Shown here piece after piece: positions 8,937 through 17,640 of a stretch of 64,000 nucleotides of DNA; within the stretch, counting starts at the first letter, position 1, and each line of letters begins with the position of its first letter. This DNA is from Halalkalicoccus sp. NIPERK01. Lineage in GTDB: Archaea; Halobacteriota; Halobacteria; Halobacteriales; Halalkalicoccaceae. Position numbers and translations under genes: made by a program. The notes beneath the pieces were generated by a model that was not told the DNA's origin, searched no databases, and was given only the letters and a program-made list of their open reading frames with translations. Location: the NCBI RefSeq assembly GCF_030287405.1, contig NZ_JASVVV010000003.1, positions 1-64,000 of the forward strand, written 5' to 3'.

Positions 8937-10739
8937 CTACTCGACGGTGACGCTCTTGGCGAGGTTGCGCGGTTTGTCGATCGACCTGTCGAGGCGGTTG
9001 GCGAGCCAGTACGACACCAGTTGGAGTTGGACGTTCGCGAGGATCGGGCCGACCCGGCCGTGGGTCCGGGGGATCGAGAGGACGTGATCGGCGTAGCGCT
9101 CGACGTCGGACTGGCCGTCGGTCACGGCGATCACGGGCGCGCCGCGGGCCTCGACCTCCTTGACGTTGCCGATGGTCTTGGTCGCGCGCTCGTCGTCGCC
9201 GGTCACTACGGCGAAGATCGGCGTCTCCCCCGTCACGAGCGCGAGCGGGCCGTGTTTGAGTTCGCCCGCCGCGAACCCCTCGGCGTGTTTGTACGTGATC
9301 TCCTTCATCTTCAGCGCGCCCTCGAGCGCGACCGGGTAGTTGTACCCCCGACCGATGAAGAAGTACGCCCCGGCGTCCTCGTACTCGGCGGCGATCTTTC
9401 GGGCCCCCGAGTTGTCGAGGATGGCCTGGACGTCATCGGGCAGGTCCCGCAGCGCCCCCAGCAGGTCGCGGCGCTCGCCGTCCTCGATGACGTCGGCGAG
9501 CAGGGTCAGCGCGGTCTGCTGGCTCGCGAAGGTCTTGGTGGCGGCGACGCCGATCTCGGGGCCCGCCCGGATGTACATCGTGTAATCGCACTCGCGGGCG
9601 GCCGAGGAGCCGACGACGTTCGTCACCGCGAGGGTCGTCGCGCCCGCCCGTCCGGCCTGTCTGAGCGCTCTCAACGTATCGGCGGTCTCGCCGCTCTGGG
9701 TGACGCCGATCACCAGGGTGTCGTCGTCGATCGGTACCGACGAGCGGTCGTACTCGCTGGCCATGAACGTCTGGGCCTGGACGCCCCGTTCGCGCAGCGT
9801 GAGTTCGCCGTAGAGCGCGGCGTGATACGAGGTGCCACAGGCGACGAACTGCACCCGCTCGGGGGTCGCCAGGCCGTCGAGTTCCTCGATGGTCACGCTC
9901 CCCTCGAGTTCGTCGACCCGGCCGCGTAGACACTGGCGCAGCGAGCGGGGTTGTTCGTTGATCTCCTTGAGCATGTAGTGGTCGTAGCCGCTCTTGCCGG
10001 CGTCCTCGGCGTCCCACTCGATGGTCTCGACCGGCGGTTCCACCACCCGTCCCTCGGCGTCGGTGACGACGATGTCGTCGTCTCGGAGCGCGGCGAACTG
10101 GCCGTCCTCGAGGTAGATCACCTGATCCGTGTACTGGATGAACGCGGGGACGTCGCTCGCGAGGTAGGTCCCCTCCTCGGAGAGGCCCAACACGAGCGGG
10201 GAGTCCTGTCGGGTGGCGTAGATCGTCTCCGAGCCCTCGAAGACGGCCGCGAGCGCGTAGCTCCCCTCCAGCCGGGAGACGGCCGTTCGGAACGCCGATT
10301 CGTGGTCCAGCCCCTCGTCGAGGTAGCGTTCGATCAGGTGCGGGACGACCTCGGTGTCGGTCTCGCTGTAGAAGGTGTGGCCGTCGGCCGCCAGTTCCTC
10401 GCGCAGCGGTTCGTAGTTCTCGATGATGCCGTTGTGGACGATCGCCACCTGTGAGTCGCAGTCGGCGTGGGGGTGGGCGTTGCGATCGGAGGGCGGGCCG
10501 TGGGTGCTCCAGCGGGTGTGGCCGATCCCCACGGGGACGGTCGGGACGTCCTGACCGTCGAGGACCGCCTCGAGTTCCTCGAGTTCGCCCTCGCTCTTGT
10601 AGACCGAGATCGCCTCGTCGGCGAGCGCGATCCCCGCCGAGTCGTAGCCCCGATACTCCAGCCCCGACAGCCCCGTCAGCAGGACGTCGAGCACCTCCCT
10701 GTCGCGTCCGTTGCCGGCGTAGCCGATGATTCCACACAT
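8937..10739 (-). CDS. glmS: Glutamine--fructose-6-phosphate aminotransferase (isomerizing) GlmS
   Basis: 600 residues. An N-terminal class II glutaminase domain begins MCGIIGYAG, so Cys2 is the processed nucleophile, with HTRWSTHGPPS and HNGIIENYE typical of GlmS. Two sugar-isomerase (SIS) domains follow: VACGTSYHAALYGE, GVTQSGETADTLRAL and, near the C-terminus, GRGYNYPVALEGALKMKEI with the terminal KPRNLAKSVTVE. It makes glucosamine-6-phosphate from fructose-6-phosphate and glutamine, the entry to amino-sugar nucleotides for cell-surface glycans. It starts 3 bp after the sugar nucleotidyltransferase stop, so the two genes form an operon. Confidence 0.97.
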   Translation of the reverse strand: MCGIIGYAGNGRDREVLDVLLTGLSGLEYRGYDSAGIALADEAISVYKSEGELEELEAVLDGQDVPTVPVGIGHTRWSTHGPPSDRNAHPHADCDSQVAIVHNGIIENYEPLREELAADGHTFYSETDTEVVPHLIERYLDEGLDHESAFRTAVSRLEGSYALAAVFEGSETIYATRQDSPLVLGLSEEGTYLASDVPAFIQYTDQVIYLEDGQFAALRDDDIVVTDAEGRVVEPPVETIEWDAEDAGKSGYDHYMLKEINEQPRSLRQCLRGRVDELEGSVTIEELDGLATPERVQFVACGTSYHAALYGELTLRERGVQAQTFMASEYDRSSVPIDDDTLVIGVTQSGETADTLRALRQAGRAGATTLAVTNVVGSSAARECDYTMYIRAGPEIGVAATKTFASQQTALTLLADVIEDGERRDLLGALRDLPDDVQAILDNSGARKIAAEYEDAGAYFFIGRGYNYPVALEGALKMKEITYKHAEGFAAGELKHGPLALVTGETPIFAVVTGDDERATKTIGNVKEVEARGAPVIAVTDGQSDVERYADHVLSIPRTHGRVGPILANVQLQLVSYWLANRLDRSIDKPRNLAKSVTVE

Positions 10740-10742
10740 GGG

Positions 10743-11921
10743 TTATCGTACCTCCGTCTCCTCGGCGATCGGTCCGTCGACGTGCGCGCCCGTCCGCACG
10801 GTCGCGTCCGGCCCGACCATCGTCCCGGGGGCGAACGACGACGCCCCGCCGATCTCGACCCGGTCGGCGAACAGCGCGCCGAGGCGCTCGCGTTCGAACA
10901 CCCGGTCGCCGACGCGGACGTCGCCCGGCCCGCCCGGCACGGTCACGCCCGCGCCGATGTGAACCCCCTGCCCGGTGACGCAGTCGACGAGCGTCGCGTT
11001 CGGCCCGACTCTGGTATCGGAATCCAGCAGCGACCCCTCGACGACCGCGCTCGACTCGACGGTGACGTTCTCGCCCAGACAGGTGTACGGCCCGAGGACG
11101 GTCCCGGCCCCGACCTCGGCGTCGGCCCCGATCACGACCGGGTCGCGGATGGTCGCCGTCTCGTGGACGATCGCGCTGTCGTCGATGCGGGCCTCGCGCG
11201 TCCCCCCGACGAGACCCGCCTCCGTCAGGTCCCGCGTGACCTCCAGCAGGTCCCACGGGTAGGTCGCATCGACCCACAGCCCGTCGGTGACCGTCCCCCT
11301 CACTTCGGCCTCGGAGTCGACCAGCCACGACAGCGCGTCGATCAGCGAGTGTTCGCCGTCGCGCGGTTCGGCGTTCCGGATCGCCTCGAAGATCCGCGGG
11401 CCGAGGCCGTAGACGCCGGCGTTGAGCCGGTACTTTCGCTCGTCGGTCGGCCGCTCGACGAGTTCGACCACCCGGTCGCCGTGCATGATCACGCCGCCGT
11501 AGTGTTCGACGCGGTTGTGATCGAGCACGCCCAGCGTGGCCGCCCCCTCCCCTGTCGTCCCGATCACGTCCTCGATGATCCCCGCGTCGAGGATCTGGTC
11601 GCCGTAGACGACGAGGAACGGCTCGTCGAACCGGTTCTCGACCGAGAGCAGCGCGTGGCCCGAGCCCAGTTGCTTCTCCTGGACGACGTAGGTCAGCGGG
11701 ACGTTCCGGTAGGTCGGCCCGAAGTGGTCCTGGACGCGGCTCCGTCCGTAGCCGACGACGACCGTGATCTCGCTGACGCCGGCCTCGATCAACCCGTCGA
11801 AGACGTACGCGAGGATCGGCTTGTTCGCCGCGGGCAGCATCGGTTTGGGCCGGTGGCGCGTCAGGGGGCGCAGTCGTTTCCCCTCCCCGGCGGCGAGCAC
11901 GACTGCAGGCAACGTATCCAT
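10743..11921 (-). CDS. Sugar-1-phosphate nucleotidyltransferase with left-handed beta-helix domain (GlmU/AglF-like)
   Basis: 392 residues. The N-terminal nucleotidyltransferase domain has the signature LAAGEGKRLRPLTRHRPKPM (residues 10-29) and VVYGDQILD. The C-terminal third is a hexapeptide-repeat beta-helix (IRDPVVIGADAEVGAGTVLGP and following), as in bifunctional archaeal UDP-GlcNAc pyrophosphorylase/acetyltransferases. Its operon with glmS supports conversion of glucosamine-phosphate to UDP-N-acetylglucosamine. UTP versus dTTP preference and true acetyltransferase activity cannot be settled by eye. Confidence 0.85.
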   Translation of the reverse strand: MDTLPAVVLAAGEGKRLRPLTRHRPKPMLPAANKPILAYVFDGLIEAGVSEITVVVGYGRSRVQDHFGPTYRNVPLTYVVQEKQLGSGHALLSVENRFDEPFLVVYGDQILDAGIIEDVIGTTGEGAATLGVLDHNRVEHYGGVIMHGDRVVELVERPTDERKYRLNAGVYGLGPRIFEAIRNAEPRDGEHSLIDALSWLVDSEAEVRGTVTDGLWVDATYPWDLLEVTRDLTEAGLVGGTREARIDDSAIVHETATIRDPVVIGADAEVGAGTVLGPYTCLGENVTVESSAVVEGSLLDSDTRVGPNATLVDCVTGQGVHIGAGVTVPGGPGDVRVGDRVFERERLGALFADRVEIGGASSFAPGTMVGPDATVRTGAHVDGPIAEETEVR

Positions 11922-12133
11922 ATATCACCGAATCGACGGACTGGCACTTATGTCTTTCATCCTCCAATCCACGTTCGCTGAAATTCCGAAGGGTTTATCC
12001 AACGAAATAGGGATTTGCGACGGCGTCGGGCGGCGAGTATCCGCTTCCGGTCGTTCGCCGTGTCGCGTCCGACACCCGGCCGACGGAGCGCCGACGCCGA
12101 CGGGGTTTTTCCCCTTCGGCCGCTAGTGCGGGT

Positions 12134-12529
12134 ATGAGCGACCAGTCGATGCCCGCGAGCGACGCCGAGTGGCGCGAGCGACTGAGCGACGAGCAGTACC
12201 GCGTCCTGCGCGAGGCGGGGACCGAATGCCCCTTCTCGGGCGAGTACGTCGACCGCTTCGAGGACGGCACCTACCGGTGTGCGGGCTGTGGCAACGAGCT
12301 GTTCGACTCGGGGACGAAGTTCGAACACGGCTGTGGCTGGCCGAGCTTCTACGACGCCGATGAGGGCGCCGTCGAGTTCCGCGAGGACCACAGCCACGGG
12401 ATGGAGCGGGTAGAAGTCGTCTGTGCGGAGTGTGGCGGCCATCTGGGCCACGTCTTCGAGGACGGACCCGAGCCCACGGGGGAACGCTACTGCATCAACT
12501 CCGTCGCCCTCGAGTTCGACGGTCAGTGA
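12134..12529 (+). CDS. msrB: Peptide-methionine (R)-S-oxide reductase MsrB
   Basis: 131 residues, the full length of the MsrB domain. It reduces the R-epimer of methionine sulfoxide in proteins. Two zinc-binding CxxC pairs are present (CAGCG and CAECG), as are the conserved [22 protein letters not shown] and [22 protein letters not shown], the last carrying the catalytic Cys. It stands alone and its 3' end overlaps the next minus-strand gene by a few bases. Confidence 0.96.
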   Translation: MSDQSMPASDAEWRERLSDEQYRVLREAGTECPFSGEYVDRFEDGTYRCAGCGNELFDSGTKFEHGCGWPSFYDADEGAVEFREDHSHGMERVEVVCAECGGHLGHVFEDGPEPTGERYCINSVALEFDGQ

Positions 12530-12693
12530 CGCGGCGGGGTCTCGCGCTCCTCGAGGACCCACTCGAGTTCCTCGATCGCGCGCAGCACCACCGCCTCCTG
12601 TTCGTCCTCCAGCGGCGAGGAGGGCGGGTCCTGGTCGTCGTAGATCGATTCGAGTTCCGCGACGCGTTCCCGGACGGTTGCTGCCGAGCGCAT
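12523..12693 (-). CDS. Small acidic haloarchaeal protein (56 aa)
   Basis: A 56-residue frame, [15 protein letters not shown]..., that is acidic and predicted helical, with a long C-terminal helix ([15 protein letters not shown]). Its end overlaps the msrB stop by seven bases on the opposite strand. Codon use and composition look like a real haloarchaeal protein, but no family was recognised. Confidence 0.55.
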   Translation of the reverse strand: MRSAATVRERVAELESIYDDQDPPSSPLEDEQEAVVLRAIEELEWVLEERETPPRH

Positions 12694-12724
12694 GGCGGGT
12701 ATTCAGCCACCGGCTACAAAACAG

Positions 12725-12919
12725 CTACGTCGCCGTCGGCGGATCGTACCGGCTCCACAGCCACCCCACGACGAGCGCGAGCGCGAGCACGCCCGCCAGC
12801 ACGTGCCAGTAGTCCTCGTGGACGAGCGCGCTCGCGAAGTACAGCGCCATGATCCCCCCCATCAGCGTCAGCGACAGCCAGTGGGCGCGATAGAAGCCGA
12901 CGACGGTGCGGACCGACAT
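12725..12919 (-). CDS. Small two-helix membrane protein (64 aa)
   Basis: 64 residues: a short N-terminal region (MSVRTVVGFYRAHW), two hydrophobic helices separated by HEDYWH, and a tail WSRYDPPTAT. It lies 31 bp upstream of the 56-aa acidic gene on the same strand and may be co-transcribed with it. Function unknown. Confidence 0.6.
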   Translation of the reverse strand: MSVRTVVGFYRAHWLSLTLMGGIMALYFASALVHEDYWHVLAGVLALALVVGWLWSRYDPPTAT

Positions 12920-13021
12920 TCGCCGACGGTTCGGCCCCGAGCGGGATATACCCTGCGAGGCGCGTCGATCGGGGCGGCGTGAAAGCGAGCGATTGAGGGG
13001 GACGCGGCCCGAACCGTGGGT

Positions 13022-13261
13022 ATGGTAGCGCTCTCGGGCAGGGCGGCGTTCGTCCTCGTGTTGGTGACGGGTATCGTCGTCCCCGGCGTGATGAACTTCG
13101 TCCTCTCGGTGGTGCTGGGCCAGCAGATGCTGGGCCGGCTCGTCTGGGCGCTCGGCTACACGCTGATGATCGCCGTGATCTGGTACGGCTGGATCCGGCC
13201 GCTCGACCTCACGGGTCCCGAACGCGACCCCGAGGAGGCGGAACGGAAGGTTAAAGACTGA
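13022..13261 (+). CDS. Small membrane protein (79 aa)
   Basis: 79 residues, MVALSGRAAFVLV..., with two hydrophobic segments, an intervening GQQMLGRLVWALGY and a charged C-terminal tail (ERDPEEAERKVKD). The ATG is preferred over the GTG two codons earlier. It lies 22 bp before another small membrane gene in the same direction. Function unknown. Confidence 0.6.
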   Translation: MVALSGRAAFVLVLVTGIVVPGVMNFVLSVVLGQQMLGRLVWALGYTLMIAVIWYGWIRPLDLTGPERDPEEAERKVKD

Positions 13262-13283
13262 ATCCTACACAGTTCCGGGTAGA

Positions 13284-13541
13284 ATGCTTGAGTTCGTCCC
13301 ACTTGAGTTGCTGGACGACTTCATCCAGAGCTACAACCTCGCCCAGATGCTCGTCGTCGCGTTCGTCCTCTCGGTACTCGGATCCCTCGCCCTCTCGAAG
13401 AAGGTGATGTCGCTGAACATCATCCTCTTCGGGCTGTTGTTCCTGCTCGTTCCCGACACCGTCTCGTCGATCGAGTACAAGCTACTGGGCGTGGCGCTCG
13501 TCGCCATCGGCCCGGTCCTCTATACGACCGCGCGCGACTAA
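13284..13541 (+). CDS. Small membrane protein (85 aa)
   Basis: 85 residues, MLEFVPLELLDDFIQ..., with an amphipathic start and two or three hydrophobic segments (ALSKKVMSLNIILFGLLFLL, ending VGPVLYTTARD-like). It probably shares a transcript with the preceding 79-aa gene. Function unknown. Confidence 0.6.
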   Translation: MLEFVPLELLDDFIQSYNLAQMLVVAFVLSVLGSLALSKKVMSLNIILFGLLFLLVPDTVSSIEYKLLGVALVAIGPVLYTTARD

Positions 13542-13573
13542 CTGACCTCTCCTCCGAAAAAACCGCACGCGAC

Positions 13574-14614
13574 TCACCCGGAGAGGAGTTCGTCGTAGCG
13601 CGCGCCCGTCTGTTTCAACGTCTCCGTCGAGTAGAGCCGTTCGTGCTCGTAGGGGAGGTGCTCCCCGTAGAGTTCGTCGATCCGGGCGTCGACCGCCTCG
13701 GGGTCCCGGCCGTGGATCATCGTAAAGAGGTTGTACTCCCAGCCCAGCTCGCTCCGGCGGGGGCGGTGATAACAGAGGGTGACGGCGGGCAGCGCCCCGA
13801 CGGTCCGACCGCGCTCCGCCAACTCCCCGTCGGGGACGTCCCAGACCACCATGCAGTTGGCGTCGAACCCGGTGGCGACGTGGTTGATCACGCAGCCGAT
13901 CCGCTTGATACAGCCGTTTTCGAGCAGCCGAGAAATCGAATCGATCACCGCGTCGGTCCCGTATCCGACCGCCCGCGCCACGTCGGCGTACGGGGTGCGA
14001 GAGAGCGGCAGCCCCTCCTGGATTTCGAGCAACACGGCGACGTCGAGCGCCGAGAGGTCGCCGGTCGCCTCCTCGCTGATCGCCGTCGCCTCGACGCGCT
14101 CGCTCTCCGAACTCGACTCGCGGGCGAAGCGATCCGCGTTCACGACGGGAAACTCCAGGTCGATGTAGAAGTCCGTCAGCATCGGGAGGCACAGTACAGA
14201 ACAGCCCGTTCGCTCCTCGATCTCCGCGAGGATCCGGTCGCGGGTCTCGCGGGACCCGGCGGTGACGACGAACCAGGTGTTCCACTCGTGGTCCCGCCGG
14301 TAGTTGTGGTTGACCTGCCGGTAGGAGTTGATCACGGCGGCGACCTCCTCGAAGCGCTCCTCGGGGGCGCGCACCGCCGCGAGCGTCGAGGAGCCGATCA
14401 CCGGCGGGTTGAGAACCGCGCCGAACCGCCGGACGATCCCGCGTTCCCTGAGGGCTCGAACGCGTTCGAGCGCCTCGTCCTCGCCGATGTCGAGCGCCGC
14501 GCCGACCCGCCGGAAGGGCCGGGCCTCGACGGGGAACCCGCTCTGGTAGTCGTCGATGAGGGCGACGTCGACCGCGTCGAGGTCGGCCCGCCAGTCGTCC
14601 TCCAGCGTGCTCAT
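13574..14614 (-). CDS. ahbAB: Fused siroheme decarboxylase (AhbA-AhbB), Lrp/AsnC-like
   Basis: 346 residues made of two related Lrp-like halves, each with a winged-helix and a RAM-like domain. The first half contains NHNYRRDHEWNTWFVV and the second CYHRPRRSELGWEYNLFTMI. These are hallmark motifs of siroheme decarboxylase and of the NirDLGH proteins rather than of transcription factors. The enzyme decarboxylates siroheme to didecarboxysiroheme in the alternative heme route used by archaea. Start chosen at MSTLEDDW; the open frame upstream runs into the divergent promoter. The A and B subunits are separate in many organisms and fused here. Confidence 0.85.
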   Translation of the reverse strand: MSTLEDDWRADLDAVDVALIDDYQSGFPVEARPFRRVGAALDIGEDEALERVRALRERGIVRRFGAVLNPPVIGSSTLAAVRAPEERFEEVAAVINSYRQVNHNYRRDHEWNTWFVVTAGSRETRDRILAEIEERTGCSVLCLPMLTDFYIDLEFPVVNADRFARESSSESERVEATAISEEATGDLSALDVAVLLEIQEGLPLSRTPYADVARAVGYGTDAVIDSISRLLENGCIKRIGCVINHVATGFDANCMVVWDVPDGELAERGRTVGALPAVTLCYHRPRRSELGWEYNLFTMIHGRDPEAVDARIDELYGEHLPYEHERLYSTETLKQTGARYDELLSG

Positions 14615-14703
14615 CGTCCGACGGAAGGGACTGCGCCGGTATAGATGCCCCGCTTTTCGGAGCGAAGGCGAGCGTTTTTGCGCCCGCCGTTCCAACCTCC
14701 GGT

Positions 14704-15807
14704 ATGGCACAAGCGACCCGGGAGTACGGCGAGTGGCCGCTGAAACGGCTGATGAGCGAGGTCGTCGGATCGGGACACAAGTCCGCCGACGACATGGACT
14801 ACGAGCAAGCGAGCGAGGCCTTCCGTCGGATCCTCGACGGCGAACCCGACCACACCACCCTCGGTGCCTTCTGGCTGGCGAACCGCTGGAAGCGAAACAC
14901 CGCCGAGGAACTCGCGGCCTTCACCGACGTGATGCGCGAGTCCGTGCGGACGGCCGAACCCGACTCCGACCCAGTCGACTGCGGGGCGAACTACGACGGC
15001 AAGCACACCTCGGCGCTCTTGGGCGTCGCCGCGGGCTGTGTCGCCGCCGGCGCGGGCACGCCCGTCGTCGCCCACTCGGGCGACCGGGTCCCGACCCAGA
15101 AGGCGACCGCCTACAAACACGTCCTCGACGCGCTCGACGTCAGGACCGAGATCGACCCCGAAGAGAGCGCCGAGATGGTCGACGCGACGGGCTTCGGCTT
15201 CTACTACCAGCCCGCGTTCAACCCCCGGATCGACGGGCTGTTCGAGCGCCGTGACGCGATGGGCGTTCGCACGTTCGTCAACACGATCGAGACGCTCGCG
15301 AACCCCGCGAACGCCGACGTCCACCTCGGGAGCTTCTACCACCTACCGTTCGCGAAGCGGATCGTCGACACGTTCGGACGCAGCGAGCAGGACCTCTCGC
15401 GCGTGCTCATGTTCCAGGGGATGGAGGGCTACGACGACGTCCGACCCGGGCTGACGAAGGTCGCCGAGTGGCGCGAGGCGCCACGCGCCTCGGAACGGTC
15501 GAGCGGTAACGAACCGCGAGACGGGGAGTTCTCGGACTTCGAGATCCAAACCGGGGAGTACGGCATGGACTTCGAGGGCGAGGACCTCGAGGTGGCCGAC
15601 GTCGCGGGCGACTCGGCGCGCATCACCCGCGAGGTCCTCGCGGGCGAGCGCGAGGATCGATTCGCCGACGCCGTCTCGCTCAACGCCGCGCTCCGTATCT
15701 ACGCCCGCGGAGACTGCGCGTCGATCGAGGAGGGTCTCGAACTCGCTCGCGAGTCGATCGCCGACGGGAGCGCCGAGGCCGTCCTCGAGGACCTGCAGGC
15801 GTTCTGA
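14704..15807 (+). CDS. Anthranilate phosphoribosyltransferase-like (TrpD2-type) protein
   Basis: 367 residues of the nucleoside phosphorylase/TrpD fold. The helical N-terminus (WPLKRLMSEVVGSGHKSADDMDYEQASEAF) resembles the TrpD dimer domain, and the body has DCGANYDGKHTS, GTPVVAHSGDRVPTQKA and the FYYQPAFNPRIDGLFERRDAMGVRTF stretch. The canonical TrpD phosphoribosyl-diphosphate loop is changed, and no other trp gene is nearby. A tryptophan role is therefore doubtful; related proteins bind nucleic acid or act on unknown phosphoribosyl substrates. Confidence 0.72.
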   Translation: MAQATREYGEWPLKRLMSEVVGSGHKSADDMDYEQASEAFRRILDGEPDHTTLGAFWLANRWKRNTAEELAAFTDVMRESVRTAEPDSDPVDCGANYDGKHTSALLGVAAGCVAAGAGTPVVAHSGDRVPTQKATAYKHVLDALDVRTEIDPEESAEMVDATGFGFYYQPAFNPRIDGLFERRDAMGVRTFVNTIETLANPANADVHLGSFYHLPFAKRIVDTFGRSEQDLSRVLMFQGMEGYDDVRPGLTKVAEWREAPRASERSSGNEPRDGEFSDFEIQTGEYGMDFEGEDLEVADVAGDSARITREVLAGEREDRFADAVSLNAALRIYARGDCASIEEGLELARESIADGSAEAVLEDLQAF

Positions 15808-15825
15808 CGGGCGATCCCTCGATAA

Positions 15826-16350
15826 TCAGTCGTCCGCGGGCAGGGTCAGCGTGACCGCCTCGTCGGCGCCGTCGATCGTCACGGTGGTTTCGGCGCTCTC
15901 GAAGCCCTCGGCCTCCGCCTCGACGAGGTACTCGCCGTTCCGGAGTTCGAACACGATCCGACCGTCCGAGTCGGCCGTCTCGTCGGGTTCGTCGAACGGG
16001 TCGACCTCGACCCTCGCGCCGGGGATCGGCTCGCCCGCCTCGTCCTCGACGGTCACGGTCAGCGTGTAGGGTCCCGACCCGGTGCCGCCGGTCTCCATTT
16101 CGTCGCTCCGGTTCGATCCGCCGCTTTCCCCGTCGCCCCCGCTTTCGTTTCCGCCGCTGGACTGTCCGCCCTCGCTCCCGTCGGATTCTCCGCCGGAATC
16201 GGCCGACTCGTCGTCCGGCCTGTCTCCCATACAGCCTGCGAGGCCGACCAGACAGACCATCCCGGCCGTGCCGACGAACCGTCGTCGATAGAGCGACGGT
16301 CCAGGTGCCGACGTGCGACTCCTCTCACTCCCGACGGATCGCTTCTGCAT
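15826..16350 (-). CDS. Lipoprotein with a carboxypeptidase-regulatory-like domain
   Basis: 174 residues starting MQKRSVGSE. A Tat-like signal (YRRRFVGTAG) leads to a lipobox LAGC near residues 37-40. It is followed by a Ser/Gly/Glu-rich spacer of about 55 residues and then a beta-sandwich (LTVTVEDEAGEPIPGARV ... EYLVEAEAEGFESAET) typical of carboxypeptidase-regulatory/PEGA-like domains. It should be exported and anchored to the outer face of the membrane. The binding partner is unknown. Confidence 0.75.
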   Translation of the reverse strand: MQKRSVGSERSRTSAPGPSLYRRRFVGTAGMVCLVGLAGCMGDRPDDESADSGGESDGSEGGQSSGGNESGGDGESGGSNRSDEMETGGTGSGPYTLTVTVEDEAGEPIPGARVEVDPFDEPDETADSDGRIVFELRNGEYLVEAEAEGFESAETTVTIDGADEAVTLTLPADD

Positions 16351-16378
16351 GGGGTTCGTACCACCCGACGTGATATCG

Positions 16379-16395
16379 GTATGAACACCATACCG
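16379..16395. promoter_or_regulatory. Inverted repeat upstream of the lipoprotein gene
   Basis: GGTATG and CATACC form perfect 6-bp arms around AACAC, about 30 bp upstream of the minus-strand lipoprotein start, where a core promoter is expected. A protein-binding site is possible, but nothing else supports it. Confidence 0.3.
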
Positions 16396-16575
16396 TGTGT
16401 TTTTCGCCGTCACCCGGCGGGTACGCCACGAAGACCCGAGACGGTGTCGGGCGTCGATTCCGGACGAGTCGTTCGCCGTTCTCGGCGGCTCGTGGATCGG
16501 TGAACGCGACACCGCACTCGGGCGTTTCGACGGACCGACGGAACCTTCTTGCTCGTCTCCGGCCTCTACCGACGG

Positions 16576-17640
16576 ATGGGGGGAATGGATCTGGGGCTCG
16601 AAGTGGAGTACTGGGTGATCGACGGGGAAGGACGACTGTGCGCCGGCGAGGAGGTCGTCGCCGCCCACGACCGGATCGACCACGAGTTCGTCGCGCCGAT
16701 GATCGAGTTCGAGACGCCCCCCAGAGAGGACCTCGACCGGGTGCGAGAGGACCTGCGCGAGGTCCTCGAAGCGGGGCTTTCGGCCGCCGAGGACGCGGGC
16801 AAGGGACTCGTCCCCCTCGGGACGCCGCTGGTCGCCGAGACGATGCCCGCGATCAGCGAGCGCGGCCGGCTGCTCGAACGCCTCTACGGCGAGGGGATCG
16901 AGCACGCGAAACACTGTGCGGGCACGCACGTCCACTTCGACAAGCGGGCGGTGCCCGACCAGCTCAACCTGCTGACGGCGCTCGACCCGACGCTCGCGCT
17001 GGTGGCCTCCTCGCCGTACTACGACGGGCGTCGCCTCGCCCACTCCTCGCGGGCGTACGTCTATCGCTACGAGACGGGAAGAGCGTTCTCGCGGTATCGC
17101 GACCTCTGGGAGTACACCGACTCGATGAACGAGTGGAACGCCCGCCTCGACGCGGCCTACGAGGAGTTGCGCGCGCTCGCGGCCGACCGCGGGATCGACG
17201 ACGCCACGTTCGAGAGGCACATCGAACCCGAGAACAGCGTCCTCACGCCCGTCCGCCTCCGACTCGGCTCGCCGACCGTCGAGTGGCGCGCGCCCGATGC
17301 CGCCCTCCCGAGCCAACTGCTCGCGCTCCTCGAGGACGTGACGACGGCGGTGTCCGCCCTCGAGAGGCGATCCCTCGAGATCGGTGGGGATCCCGGAATC
17401 GACGGGCGGGCGGTGACGATCCCCGCCTTCGACGACCTGCGTGATCTCACCCGCGAGGCGATCGTCGACGGACGGACCCCCGCCGTCGAGGCGTATCTCG
17501 ACGCGATGGGGATCGATTCCGGCGGGTACTCGCCGCTCTCCGAGGAGATCACGGCGGGCGAGCGGATCGACCACGAGCGCGCCCGCGAACTTCGCCTCGA
17601 GTACGCCACACGACTGCGCGACGACGTCGCCTCCCTCTAA
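16576..17640 (+). CDS. gshA: Glutamate--cysteine ligase GshA (haloarchaeal type)
   Basis: 354 residues from the ATG at 16576. It has the GCS2-family blocks LGLEVEYWVID, MIEFETPP, HCAGTHVHFDK, ASSPYYDGRR and PTVEWRAPDAALPSQ, in the order of haloarchaeal GshA. The enzyme ligates glutamate and cysteine to gamma-glutamylcysteine, which haloarchaea keep as their main small thiol instead of glutathione. A TTG nine codons upstream is a possible longer start. Its end overlaps the convergent deacylase gene by 4 bp. Confidence 0.9.
   Translation: MGGMDLGLEVEYWVIDGEGRLCAGEEVVAAHDRIDHEFVAPMIEFETPPREDLDRVREDLREVLEAGLSAAEDAGKGLVPLGTPLVAETMPAISERGRLLERLYGEGIEHAKHCAGTHVHFDKRAVPDQLNLLTALDPTLALVASSPYYDGRRLAHSSRAYVYRYETGRAFSRYRDLWEYTDSMNEWNARLDAAYEELRALAADRGIDDATFERHIEPENSVLTPVRLRLGSPTVEWRAPDAALPSQLLALLEDVTTAVSALERRSLEIGGDPGIDGRAVTIPAFDDLRDLTREAIVDGRTPAVEAYLDAMGIDSGGYSPLSEEITAGERIDHERARELRLEYATRLRDDVASL

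Noticed and set aside
9433-11967. 844-codon minus-strand frame over glmS and the nucleotidyltransferase
   Set aside because: It is a +1 shifted reading of two clear genes and consists mainly of Arg, Gly and Asp.
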